Source: Dryas octopetala (lineage: Eukaryota > Streptophyta > Magnoliopsida > Rosales > Rosaceae). Taken from it: DNA of 64,000 nt. Under the pieces are notes generated by a model. The model saw nothing but the letters and a program-made list of their open reading frames with translations, searched no databases and was not told the DNA's origin. The stretch is from assembly GCA_963921425.1 (NCBI GenBank), contig OY992834.1:124001-188000 (forward strand), written 5' to 3'. Both the position numbers and the translations under genes were made by a program. Shown here piece after piece: positions 25,201 through 37,231 of the stretch (position 1 is the stretch's first letter; every line of letters begins with the position of its first letter).

Positions 25201-25678
25201 TGAGATTTGACAGGTTAAAGAAGTACTAGTAGTGGAGTAGGGACACTTTTGAGTTTTGTCTATCTGCACTCCTTTGTTGGGATTTTCCTGCAAATAGTAA
25301 AATACACACTCACACTCACTCAAGAAGAAGTAAAGGAGAGAGAGTAGAATTGTAGAAGTTGAGTTGTGCCGTGTGTGTGGCCAGTTGAGAGACAGGAAAA
25401 CAAGCCAAATAATATTGTTGGTTTTCTGTAAATTCCTTTTTAGTTGCTGGTGAACATCTTCTGGTTCATATCCTCATGCCCCTTTTTTTAGAAACAAGGA
25501 AATTACAACAACATGTTATCTGTCATCTAAAAACTTTCTTGGACCTTACATTTGCACTTTCAATGCCAGCATTTTAGGCATCCCAAACCCCCATCTTACA
25601 ACAAGCCACAAATTTCCTACTCCTAGTCCGCTAGTCCTAGTGCTCCACTACCACTTCCACTTTCTTTCTTCCGCCACC

Positions 25679-28600
25679 ATGTCTTCCAAGTCCAAGTAAG
25701 TACTCTCTTTCTCTCTCTCCTTTCTCTGTGTGCGTCTGACCCAGACCAAGATCCTGATTTGGGTTTTCTAATTGGGATTTTGTTTTTGTTTTCCTGATTC
25801 ATCTGTGTCAAGGATCTGTTTTTTAAGATTTCCACAGGATTTTTGTGCTTCTTTTTTTTGTTCAAACTCAAAATCATCTTTTCTCTAATTTTCCAAACGT
25901 CTTCCTTGGTTGTTTCTGAATTGGTTTTCTTACACATGGGTTTTACTTATGTCTTCTGATTCTTGATCCTGATATTAGTTATTCACCCAATTGTTGGAAA
26001 TTTATCCTTGTTTTTGGTGGATCTGTTCTCTCTCTAGCTCGCTGTGTTTGATTGTCTGAGCATTTCGGGTAGTGAATGTTTTCTGCATAAATTTCCAATT
26101 TTTGGGTTAGATCCATCACCCTTGTAAGAACCCCATTTGAATATGTGGACAGGTCCGACAGGGGTGTGTGCTTATTTTATTTTATTTAAGTGGTTCTTGA
26201 TATGCTACTATATTATTGACGCTTTGAACTTGAACAGATCTACTATATCCGAAACTCCTAAAAAAGCATCACCAGCAACCCCTCGAGTTAGTAAACTGAG
26301 CAGGGGAGTGGCCAAATCAGAATCCGATTCACCCTCTCCTTTGCAAAATTCTCGCCTCTCAGTTGATCGGTCCCCGCGGTCTGTCAACTCCAAGTCCACA
26401 CTCGAGCGTCGATCACCAAAGATCTCTACCCCACCTGAAGTAAGTTTTAGCAACTTACAGTTTAAATGCTTTTTTATCTTCAATACTTTATAGCACATTT
26501 CGATCTTTGGAACTTTCAACAAATGTAAAGAATGGAATCGGTTGTTATGTGGGATACTTCATTATAAATTGTTTTAGTTTTGCTTAGACAGAAAAATGAA
26601 AATTAAATGATCCCAAAGTGTTTCATGATGTCTTAGAAACGAAATATTAGTTATTGGAAATGGACTTTGAAATTTGTATTTCATTTTCCCCCTTTTGATT
26701 CTTGAAAAGGAACTGAGTATCTCCTCTCTCTCTCTCTCTGGGCGGTCATGGTAATGTGAATTTTGATCCGAAATTTTGATCTACATTGTTGATTGATAAT
26801 ATTTTCAGAAACAACCAGCACGGGTTGCAAAGGGATCCGAAATACAGGCTCAATTGTGTCTTGTTCAGGAAGACCTAAAGAAAGCAAAGGAGCAGATAGT
26901 ATTGATTGAGAAAGAGAAGGCAAAAGCAATTGATGAATTGAAAGAAGCGCAGAGAGTGGCTGAGGAAGCAAATGAGAAGCTCAGAGAGTCTTTGGTGGCT
27001 CAAAAGCGAGCCGAGGAGAATTCTGAAATTGAGAAGTTCCGCGCTGTCGAGTTGGAGCAGGCAGGAATCGAAGCAGCCCAAAAGAAAGAAGAGGAACGGG
27101 AGAAAGAACTTGAAGCTGTGAGGAATCAACATGCTCTGGATGTGGCCACTCTGCTCTCTACCACTCAGGAACTTCAAAGGGTGAAGCAAGAGCTGACCAT
27201 GACCTGTGATGCAAAAAACCAGGCACTGAGCCATGCTGATGATGCAACTAAGATTGCTGAGATTCATGCCGAGAAGGTGGACATTCTCTCCGCTGAATTG
27301 ACTCGGTTGAAGGCCTTGCTAGATTCAAAGATTGAAACAGAGTCTAGCGAAAACAGTAAAATGGTGCTTCAGCTTAAATCAGAGGTAGACTCTCTCAAAC
27401 AAGAACTTGAGAAAGCGAAAGGTTGTGAGGAGAGATTGATAGAGAAAGAGGCTGCCATTGAACAGCTGAATGTTGAGCTAGAATCAGCCAAGATGGCTGA
27501 ATCTTATGCACGTAGTGTAGTTGAGGAGTGGAAAAATAGGGTTGAGGAATTAGATATGCAGGTTGAGGAAGCAAATAAGTCGAAGAGGTCTGCGTCAGAG
27601 TCTTTAGATTCAGTCTTGAAACAACTAGAGGGAAAGAATGAGTTATTGCATGATGCAGAATCTGAAATTGCTGCTCTTAAAGAGAAGGTGAGTTTGCTGG
27701 AAATTACAATTGGAAGACATAGAGGGGATCTTGAGGAATCAGAACGTTGTCTTGATATGGCCAAGGAAGAAACTAATGAAATGACAATAATCGTTGAGTC
27801 ACTTAAGTCTGAGCTGGAAACCGTGAAGGAGGAGAAAATCCAGGCTTTAAGCAACGAGAAGCTTGCGGCATCCAGTGTTCAAACTCTATTAGAAGAGAAA
27901 AACAAACTCATAAATGAGTTGGAAAATTCCAGGGATGAAGAAGAGAAGAGCAAGAAAGCAATGGAAAGCTTAGCTTCAGCCTTACATGAAGTCTCCACAG
28001 AAGCAAGAGAAGCCAAAGAAAAGCTCCTAACCAATCAAGCTGAGCATGATAATTATGAGTCCCAGATAGAAGACCTAAAAATGGTCTTGAAAGCAACCAA
28101 TGAAAAGTATGAAGCCATGCTTGATGATGCAAAACATGAAATTGAACTTCTTAGAAGTAATATACAACAATACAAGACTGAGTTCCGAAATGCGAAGGAT
28201 GACTGGGAGCAGAAAGAACTTCACCTGGTGAGTTGTGTAAAGCATTCAGAAGAAGATAACTCTTCTAGGGAAAAAGAAATAAACAGACTGCTACATTTGC
28301 TCAAAGAAACCAATGAAGAAGCTTGTGCTATGAAGGAGGAAGAAACCCAGTTGAAGGATAGCCTGAAGGAAGTTGAATCTGAGGTTATCTGTTTGCAGGA
28401 AGCGCTTGCAGAAGCAAAGACTGTGAACATGAAACTAAAGGAAAGCTTATTGGACAAAGAAAATGAGTTCCAGAGTATTATTCAAGAAAATGAGGAGCTC
28501 CAAAACAAGGATGCTGCATCTCTTAAAAAGGTTGAGGATTTGTCTAAGTTGCTTGAAGAAGCTGTGGCCAAGAAGCAAGCAGAGGAAAATGGTGAGCTAA

Positions 28601-29127
28601 CAGATAGTGAAAAGGACTATGATTTGCTTCCAAAGGTAGTTGAATTCTCTGAAGAGAATGGGCATGGAAGAGAAGAGAAACCCAAAATGGAGCTTCTACC
28701 ACATCAATGTGAGGAATCCAGGAGTGAAAATTTATTTCAAGAGAATAGTAATGTTTTGAATGACAAGGCTGAACAGATGGATTCTGCTAAAATTGATGCT
28801 CTGAACGGGAAACCAAAGGAATCTGAAAGCAAAGAGAAAGAAGATGAGTCAGTAGAAGTTGAATATAAGATGTGGGAGAGCTGCAAGATTGAAAAGAAAG
28901 AATTCTCACCAGAGAGGGAACAGGAGCAGGAATCCTTCGAAGAGGAAGTGGACTCAAAGGTGGAGGGTAGTGATAGGTTTGATCAGATAAATGGAGTAAC
29001 TTCAACTGAAAACATTGATGATAGCGGAAGCTCTTCATCAAAGCAGCAACAGCAGAAGAAGAAGAAGCCTTTACTCCGCAAGTTTGGAAGCCTACTCAAG
29101 AAGAAGGGCACAAGCAACCAGAAGTAG
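25679..29127 (+). CDS. WEB-family coiled-coil protein (At3g02930/At5g16730 type)
   Basis: A long coiled-coil protein of the WEB (weak chloroplast movement under blue light) family; the founding members WEB1 and PMI2 affect light-driven chloroplast positioning. Three exons: 25679-25695, 26238-26439 and 26809-29127, giving 845 residues. Residues 1-75 are basic and Ser/Pro-rich (KKASPATPRVSKLSRG, then RLSVDRSPRSV), with many SP sites. Residues about 83-650 are nearly continuous heptad coiled coil rich in Glu, Lys, Leu and Ala. An acidic Glu/Ser-rich stretch follows (about 660-810). The protein ends in a basic tail, KKKKPLLRKFGSLLKKKG, shared with At3g02930-type proteins. Arabidopsis relatives are often labelled chloroplastic; whether the basic N-terminus is a transit peptide or a microtubule-type binding region is not decided by sequence. 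The 6-residue first exon is supported by a good donor (AA|GTAAGT). Confidence 0.9.
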
Positions 29128-30890
29128 AGAGACCAATTTGGCCCGACATGTACTGGGCTGGCAGGCAGGTATACTGGATATTGTTTTGCACCTAAATGTG
29201 TTTGCTTTTATATTTTTTTGATTCTGATTTTCAGAATAGGTTAAAAAATGAAGAGGTTTGTATTATCTTTAGGGTTATTTTAAATGTGATTTTCCGTTTG
29301 GGCTGTATCTTGTATGTGTTGGAGATTTTTATTTTTCCCGTCATTTTTTCTCTTGCCTTTCTAATCTAGATTTTATGAAAAGGAGTGGTAACATGAACTT
29401 GTATCTTGATGTGCTTTCATCTATTTCAAATGGATAAATCATTGTTATTTGTCTCCCCAAGAGCTTCAAAAATTGACCGACTGATTTGATAATATTTGGT
29501 AGCTGCTCTTGTTAAACTTGGATTGTCCATTAGCAGAATATTGCCTCGACAGTGATTTCCTTACTACTTGTAATTTACCTGATTGAATTGCCTCACCTGG
29601 TTCTAATATAGCACTATAGCTGTGTGTATGACTAGTTGCCTCAGTTTCGAAGATTATCTTTCGACAGTTGAGACTTGAAGTTTTAAGTTTAGTTTTGGAT
29701 GCTCCATTTCTTATGCTTACAAGAGAATTTCTCTTAGTTTTCACTTTTCAATGCTAGTTCTTAGTTTTTGTCCGTTGACAAGATGAGAATTTCTATGCAT
29801 CATGTCCTTATTTTGGTAGCAAGATATAGTCCACCCAAGTCCCGACCCCCAAGAAGCATTTCTGCTTCTGCAGCAATTCTTTTGACCCTTGGAATACTGG
29901 GATTATTTAAATATCACATGTGACAACAGCCAACTTTTACTGATTAAAAATTTGACTTTTTTAGAGAGCAGTTTTGCTCACATCCTTTAAGTCAGTTGTA
30001 TGCTTACTTCTTATCTAAAATGTTGTTATGTGTTTAAAAAATTAACCATAAGTTAATCTATTGTATTTAATTATTTTTGATATTATAATGATGAAAGAGA
30101 AAAATAATTTGACAACTCTTTTTTATTTTTATCCTTATATTTTATTAGTTTATTACTCAACTTTGTTTCACTTTTTTATTACTTATTAATTTCTCTTTTA
30201 TTTAATTATTTCTAATAATTTTTGCTTTTTTTGTTTTTTTGCTCTTCTCTAGTACGCTTTTAGTATCCAAAAAACCACATCCATTTAATAATTTTTGCTT
30301 TTTTTTTTTTTTTGCACTTCTTCGGTATGCCTTTAGTACCCAAAAAATCACATCCTTTTTTTTTTTGGGTCTTCTTCTGTATACACTTTTTATCTACTGT
30401 TTTAATTAATTAAAAAAATATTCAAACAACACATTTTTTTGGGCCTAAGAATTCTTCTCTCTTGTCTTGTATATGACCTTTTCGAAAAGATCAAACAAAT
30501 TTTTAAGCTAATTCAAGGTGTTGCAGCATTTGAAGAGAGAAGAATAGTTGCAACGACATAATTTTTTTTTTTTTTTATAATTCATGTAACTTTTTTATTG
30601 GATTTTTTATATATGCAAATGAGTTGTTTTAGATTTTTGTTTGGCCGACATTTTAGATTAAACTTTGCAAATGAGTTTTTTTGTTCGAATTACAAATGTA
30701 TTGTTGGAATATTTTATTTTTTCATTAATTAAAAAAATAGATAAAGGTATATACATGATAAAACCCAAAAAAATGGATGTGATTTTTTGAGTACCGGAGG
30801 GCAATCGGTTTGGTTTGGTTCTAGTCGGTTTTCTTAAGATCATAATTGAACCGACCCTAATAGATAGTCAATTTAATTTTTGGTCAAAAT

Positions 30891-33359
30891 CAAGGAATAA
30901 AATTTCGAGTTTCGAGGAAATTTCGATGGAAATTTCGACGGAAATTTCGAAGATTTTTAAATTTCGACAGAAATTAGATGGAAATGACGGAAATTATTAT
31001 CAAAATACGGAAATTTTGAATGAAACTTTACCATATGTTTATTTAACATATTATCTACTTAATTGATAAAAAACATTGAAGAAATCAAATTATATAGTAG
31101 GTTTCATGTAATATAAGGTCAATATAATGCGCGCTGGAGCAAATACTGTTAAATAAAATTAGTATAATGAATAAACAAAATTAGTATATTCTTAATTTAT
31201 ACTGTATAATTTAATTATACACTAAAATCTAAACCCTAATACTCTATATATTCTATATACCCTAATACTCTATAATCTATACATTAAATCCTATATACTC
31301 TATATTTTTTAGGATCTTAGGTTTTAAGCCTTTTAGGATACTTTTAATTATTTTTTTATATAGAAATGTATTAAAGTTTAAGGTTTAAAATAACTAAAAG
31401 AAATCTCAAACCTTTTTTTCTTCTTTCCAATTGCCCAAAGGCCCCAAACCCCCCCCCCCTTTTTTTCTTTTTTTTTATTTCCTTACCTTTTTTTCCCCGT
31501 GCCTCTCTCTTCAGTCTTTTTTTTATTTTCTTTCTTTCCTTCCTTTTTTCCCGTGTCTCTTACTTAGCCAAGCTTTGTCTTCACTAAGTGTAACAACCCA
31601 AATTTTGGCTTATGGTAATTTTGTTACTCAAATTTTTCAAATTTGTTTTAAGGTTTGTTTAAAGGAATTAGAAATTTCTTTAAATTTATTTTAACTAACT
31701 TAGACCTTTGGTTGTGGTTCTAGAGCTTAGTGGTGTGGAAATGAATTTTAGAAAATGAAAATTCAAGAATTTGACGATTATTATTTTTTTCAGAATTAAA
31801 TTATAAGAGTAGGATTTTTCATAATTTTTTTGAAAGCAATTTGACTATTTTGAGGTTATAGGAAATTAGTACTCATCAATACGAGTTCATAGAATTTTTC
31901 GGTGAATTATTTGGAGTCTCGAGCTATTTTTGGTGAATTTTTGAAGTTGGAGAAAATAGAAAATATGAAAATTTCGATAAATTTCGGCGAAATTTTCCCG
32001 AAAAATTATTAAACATGTGTTTCGATTTCGACACCCTAAAAAAATGAAATTTTCGGCGAAATTGACTTTTTCGATTTGATTCGGGTTGGATTAGTCAAGG
32101 AGTAAAATTTCGAAAATTTCGGCAAAATTTCGTTTTTTAGGGGTATGGAAATTTTAACACCATACCAAAAAAATTTCGAAATATTTCGAAATATTTCGCC
32201 GAAATTTCACCGAAATTTTCGATGTAGTGTTCAACAAAACCAAAACCAGATCTATATGGGTGGGAGTCGCGAGGTGGGAGGCGTGGGTTTTGGGCGTGGA
32301 CGGTGGTTCTGTGCAAGGTGGGGGAGGAGGCGAGCGAGCGGTGCGAGGCTGGCTGAGGGAGGAGGGATGAGGCGAGCAGCGCTAGGCTGGCTGGGAAGGA
32401 GGGAGGAGGCCAGCAGTGGGTTTTGGTCGCGGGAGGTGGGTGCAGATCTAGTGGCTGGGGAAGGAGGGAGGAGGAAGGAGAAGAGAGAGAAAGAGGAAGG
32501 AGAAGAGAGAGAAGACTACTGGAAGAAGAAGAGGAAAAGGAAAGAAAAAAAAGAAGAGAAAAGAAAGGAAAAGGAAAAAAAAAAAGAAAAGAAAAAGAAA
32601 GAAAAAAAAAGAAGAGAAAAGAAAAAAAAAGAAGAGAAAAGGAAAAAAAAAAAAAGGAAAAAAAAAAAGAAGAGAAAAAAGGAAAGAAATTTTTTTTTTA
32701 AGGTAGATTGAGATTTGGAGTTTTTAGACAATTGGAAAGAAAAAAAAAAGTTTGGGATTTTATTTGGGGTTTGATCTGGTCATTTTGGTGTTTCGTTTAG
32801 TTGTAAACATAAATTATGAAAAAGAAATTTATCCCATTATCATGAAGTTTCATTTCCTTAATGTTTGGTTTTCTAATTTTGATAATTTGTAAAATTGAAA
32901 TTTTAGATAAACCGTTGTCGTCGCTGCTACCATCGGATTGGTTCTATTTTAACCCAATTCGGCTTAATTTAACTATCAAAGATCATTTCCAAGTCCCTTT
33001 GAGTAAACTTGTTACTTTCTGTTGCCATATTGGTGATTTATTCGTGTAATTTTATTATGTAATTATTAATTAGTGAAGTATTTTTTTAACAGTCTTGTCT
33101 CTGGCGCGCATTATATTTATCACATATCACATGAAATCTACTATATTATTTGATTTATTCAATGTTTTTTATCAATGTAGTAGATAATATGTTAAATAAA
33201 CATACAGTCAAGTTTCATTCAAAATTTCTATATTTTAATAGCAATTTTAGTCATTTTTGTCTAATTTTATCGAAATCGAAATTTTAATCGAAATTTTCAC
33301 GAAAATTTCCGTCGAAATTTCCATCGAAAATTTTCTCGAAACCGAAATTTTACTCCTTG
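30891..33359. mobile_element. 2.5-kb DNA element with about 250-bp terminal inverted repeats
   Basis: The left arm (30891 to about 31134) starts CAAGGAATAAAATTTCG. It is matched in inverted orientation by the right arm (about 33104-33359), whose reverse complement starts CAAGGAGTAAAATTTCG. Shared landmarks in order are GAAATTTCGACGGAAATT, GAAATTTTGAATGAAACTT, TGTTTATTTAACATATTATC and AATGCGCGC. Similarity continues weakly inward. The interior has no transposase-like reading frame, holds pyrimidine-rich and purine-rich blocks, and repeats the terminal motif once more at about 32096. Long inverted repeats are typical of Mutator-like elements, but I could not find a target duplication, so the superfamily is open. 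Confidence 0.75.
32480..32701. repeat. purine-only low-complexity tract
   Basis: About 220 bases almost entirely of A and G on the plus strand (GAAGAGAAAAGAAAAAAAAA-like), inside the long-inverted-repeat element. Confidence 0.95.
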
Positions 33360-34228
33360 GGTTTAGTCGGCCTTTTGATTTTCAAACCCACCCCTAGATT
33401 CTAAATATCTTCAGTACGAAGTATCAAGATATATATTTTTTTTTTTTGGTCAAAATCAAGACCTATGATCTAGTTTAACATTTTCCTAGAGATTGGAGTA
33501 GTAGGTGTGCGCCCCTCCCTGTCCCTGTCGTCTTTGTGTATTGCCAATTACCAAACAACCGAACAACTTTTTCTTCTCTTCGCTTTTTTTATTTCTCTCT
33601 CTCTTGGGGTTCAGACTTGACACTTTTTTTATTAAGTCTAAATTAATAAAAAAAACTAATTTTTAACAGTTTATAATTGACTGTTTAACATTTTCAACTC
33701 TAAAATCGTATAAAAATAATATTTATATAATAGTTCATAATTTTTTTTAATTATATATACATATTCAATAAAATAAAATGATACAAAACACATAGGTACA
33801 CTTAATTAAAATCACATTTACCTTAATTATTTTATTGCTCAATAATTTAATAGGTTAAAACAGTTTTATAACTTTTATAGATTGAACCGTGTAGTAGAAA
33901 AGAGAGACTGAGCGCTGAGCACTGTAGAAAGATGCCGTTAGCTTTAAAAAGTTAGGCGAAGCTTTTTTGAGTGAGTAATTTTATTAAGAAGCCCTCCAAA
34001 GTAGAATAATAAATTATTTGCAAGATTGATAACGCGCGTTAAGCAATAGCCAATAGGCACTTCCTACACAACACAGTTACACATTAGTCCTATAAATAGC
34101 AGATGGGAGATAGATACAGAATTTTGAGAAGAAAAATCTAATCCCTAAAACGAAATACGTTTCCCGAATCTGAAAGTTTTTAATATTCCAGGAAAACCTA
34201 GGTCCTCTCTCAGAAGAGCGGAGGCAGG

Positions 34229-36746
34229 ATGTGGTTACAGATCATCTGCGGTCTGATCATTTACAGATTGGTGAAGTGCTTCTTCGATGAGGATGTTTTG
34301 GACGTGGACACCTCTGATTCGAAGGCTCTCTTCTCCGTCGCCGACAAGCTTGCAAAGATTTATGATGGCAAAGTCTATGTGGGGCTTCGGATTCCGGATG
34401 CTGATACCGGTACGCGCCAGAATATCGATTTGGTTATTGTCTCCAAAGGGTAAACCCATTTTCAACAATTCTCTCTTCGATTACAACCACAAGTTACCAC
34501 ATAACCCAAATAACATTGTGTTTCTTTTTTTATTACAAATAATAATAATAATAAATAAAGGGAGGCAATGGTGATAGCTGTCAAGAATTTCTCAGGATTC
34601 ATCTCAGTTAAGCCGGATGGCAGCTGGGTTCATGAAGACTACAAAGTGGAGCACCATCCTGATCCTGTAAGTCAGGCTCAAACGTTTGCTTCCTCACTGC
34701 TTAACTAAGTATTTCTTCTGCCATCTTAATTGCCAAATTGTTTCCTGTTAAATGTTATGAGACTTGTATTTGTACTTGAAAATGAATTGTACTGTAGGTC
34801 CACTAACTACCATAATACAATATTTATTTCTTAATGAAAATGTATATCTTATCCAATCCACGTAGCCTCAATGGGAATTCCAATTTTCATTGACATGACA
34901 TGGATTTTTTGATACTCATCATTTTGGTTTTTTAGATCAGTTAGTATGAACTTTACGGTCTTGTCAGGAAAAAATAAGTAATACCTTTGTGGAAATTGCG
35001 AATTCGGTCTTCCATTTGTTTCTCCAATTTTTGTTTCTTTTCAGGTGGTGGAGACTAAAAGACAAGCTTCAATTCTTGAATCATATCTAGAACAAAGAGG
35101 AGTTGCTTTACCAGAAGGATATTTGTCTTGCAAAGTAATACTTTCCAATCCAAAAGTTTGGTATGTGCTGGAGTTTTCTTGATGATTTCACAATTAGCCC
35201 TTTCATGTTTTCGATGCAACATAAGATCTATTCTTTATTGCTCGAATTTATTATTACTTGAACTTCTGTCAGTACTATTTTCATCCACATTGCTGGTGTT
35301 CTAATTTTGTTTGTTGCCATTTTTCTGGCCTTGAACATTACTAAAGTGTGATTTTTTACCATTTCTCGAACTGTCGGGGCAGGGTGGTTGAGAGTTCTTG
35401 ACTTGTAGGAGTAGGATATATGTTTAAGTGTGAAGCTATATATTGCATATGGTCTTTAAGAAAACATTCAAGGGAAACGAAATGGGGAAACGAAATGGGG
35501 AATGAAATTTCATTAGAATCTAATTATTTTGATGCTAATAACAGTTCTTACATTTGGTCTGTATCAAAGTCTCATATTACATGTGTTTTTTCTTGTAGTA
35601 CCATTCAGTCAAGCAATTTTCCATCAGAAATCATAACCTATGACCAGTGGGTACAGCTGAAACCAGAACCAAAAAGTATGTTTACTGGTTGGATTAAGGG
35701 TGCCTTCCTTGGTGGAAAGAAAGAGATGCAAGAATCCATACATCAGAAGCTTGATTTCATTCTTAGTACGGCTCCAATGTGGGATAGGTTTGTTGCTATG
35801 TACACTCTAATACTTTACTGTTTATGTTGCCTGGGAATTGAGATGAGGTGTTATCTTTGAGGCCTTATTGAAGCCAACTCAATTCCAATATGATCTGATG
35901 CATAAATATGATATTCAGTGCACAGTATACACTCGCATGATATAATAAATGGATGGATAAGTAGATACGTAAAAGTCATTCAACAAACCCATTATAAACA
36001 ACCAAAGGGTTGAACTCCTTCACTGGAGGTGATGTCAATTGGGATTAGGCAGCCTGTTCAACTCTGCTTAGGCTAACCTTTTAGCCATTCCTTTCCATCC
36101 AAGTTGGAATCACAGGGAAATAGGCCTTGCAATATATACTGCATTCATTTATGTGGATGCAATTTAGTGTTTTTGCCTTTTTCTTGATACTATAGATAAA
36201 ATGCTACTTGAAGAAAAATTTGTTTCCTGATTGGTTTGCAGGTTGGAGGTTAAAGGTAGTAAGAATGTTCTGGGGGAATTTCTGGAATTTAAGGGCAAGC
36301 AGGAAGATGTTCAAGCTTTGAGAAAAATCAAAAGATCAAAGATTAGCCAACTTCTTGTCCAAAAGACGAGCATGCTTGGATTTGGTAATCCCCCAAGTGA
36401 TCATCTCTCTCACTTTTTCTTATTATTATTATTTATGCTTAGTAATACAAAATGGTGAAGGATGCAATGGCATACATCCTGAGATAACGTTGGGAAATTG
36501 GAATTTTAAATGGATGTAGGCCAAGTTATATATGTTTATTAAGTTGGCCTTTTATTTTTGGCAGCCCCTTCAAAGCTCCAGGTTCTGTACTCTCCTCGTG
36601 ATTATAGGAGTGAAGGAGGTTCAGCTTCTGAATGGAAGGAAGTGAATGTAAGGTCAAGCACAGAGGTTCTCTTTCAGCCACAAAATTCTTCCAAAGTTTG
36701 CAAGTTTAAGCTCTCGTCAATTGCTTCTATGTCACTGAGTGCTTAA
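34229..36746 (+). CDS. NERD (nuclease-related) domain protein, 318 aa
   Basis: Six exons: 34229-34449, 34561-34666, 35045-35160, 35599-35787, 36242-36384 and 36565-36746; all phases agree and all introns are GT-AG. The N-terminus (WLQIICGLIIYRLVKCFF, residues 2-19) is hydrophobic and could be a signal anchor. The NERD-like core follows: NIDLVIVSKGEAMVIAVKNF contains the acidic residue, a Glu and the V-K pair that mimic the D...E-x-K arrangement of the restriction-endonuclease fold, here with Ala in place of the usual Glu before Val-Lys. It continues to about residue 150 (KVILSNPKV). The C-terminal half (GWIKGAFLGGKKEM; then KLQVLYSPRDYRSEGGSAS) is plant-specific and of unknown function. Nuclease activity is not implied; the changed active-site residue argues for caution. 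Confidence 0.82.
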
Positions 36747-37231
36747 GGATTCTTGTGCTGAATATAAGGTTACATTGTTGAGTAGCCTTAAATTCTCTCT
36801 CTGTAATTGTGTCTTGTACTGTCATTTAGATGTGTGGTGATGTACATATATGATATCTACTTTTAAGATGATTTACTGCAAATCAAATGTAAACATACAG
36901 AAAATATATGTTGAGGGATCGAGCGCATGATGCCAATAGGTTATCCGAAGTGAGTAAAACTTGCTTTGCTTGCTTAGTGTGAATTATGATTCCAATTCCA
37001 AACAACCTGCAGCCTAAAGTAGCTTATAGGGAAGGGATCGATCAAATTCAAAATGGAGAAATATATTTCATCAGATCTGGCGTAATTAAGTAGACCAGTC
37101 TTGCGCTTGGTTACATGATGTGAGAAGCAAAAATCATACATCATAAATCTTTTTAGAGCTATCATCACTTCCTGAGAAGAAGACTACACTAATACCTTGG
37201 GGACGAGGGAAGGGGTATTAGCCATATAATC
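36747..37231. other. convergent 3' spacer
   Basis: This is 485 bp between the stop codons of the NERD-domain gene (+) and the PEPCK-derived gene (-). It is AT-rich 3' UTR sequence, and I see no other element. Confidence 0.6.

Larger units (their letters stand above)
21134..25678. other. 4.5-kb gene-free spacer
   Basis: No coding sequence was recognised on either strand. The DNA is AT-rich with several microsatellites (CATA at about 21752-21779; TG/AG at 22176-22224; poly-A tracts near 24060 and 24120) and no inverted-repeat element that I could delimit. Positions 25250-25678, with pyrimidine-rich patches, are probably promoter and leader of the WEB-family gene. Confidence 0.55.
29128..34228. 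other. 5.1-kb transposon-rich spacer
   Basis: Positions 29128-29500 are probable 3' UTR. From 29900 to 30800 the DNA is AT-rich with poly-T tracts. A 2.5-kb element with long inverted repeats fills 30891-33359. From 33400 to 34228 there is AT-rich DNA and the leader of the NERD-domain gene. The Lys/Glu-rich frame at 32145-32711 is a translation of purine-only repeat DNA and is not called. Confidence 0.65.

Noticed and set aside
30810-30890. extending the long-arm element leftward to AGTCGG-like sequence
   Set aside because: CTAGTCGGTTTTC occurs outside the left arm and TTTAGTCGG outside the right arm, but in the same rather than inverted orientation, so it is not part of the inverted repeat.
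32145-32711. 188-residue Lys/Glu-rich open frame
   Set aside because: It is a translation of purine-only repeat DNA inside a transposon; an open frame in such sequence is expected by composition.
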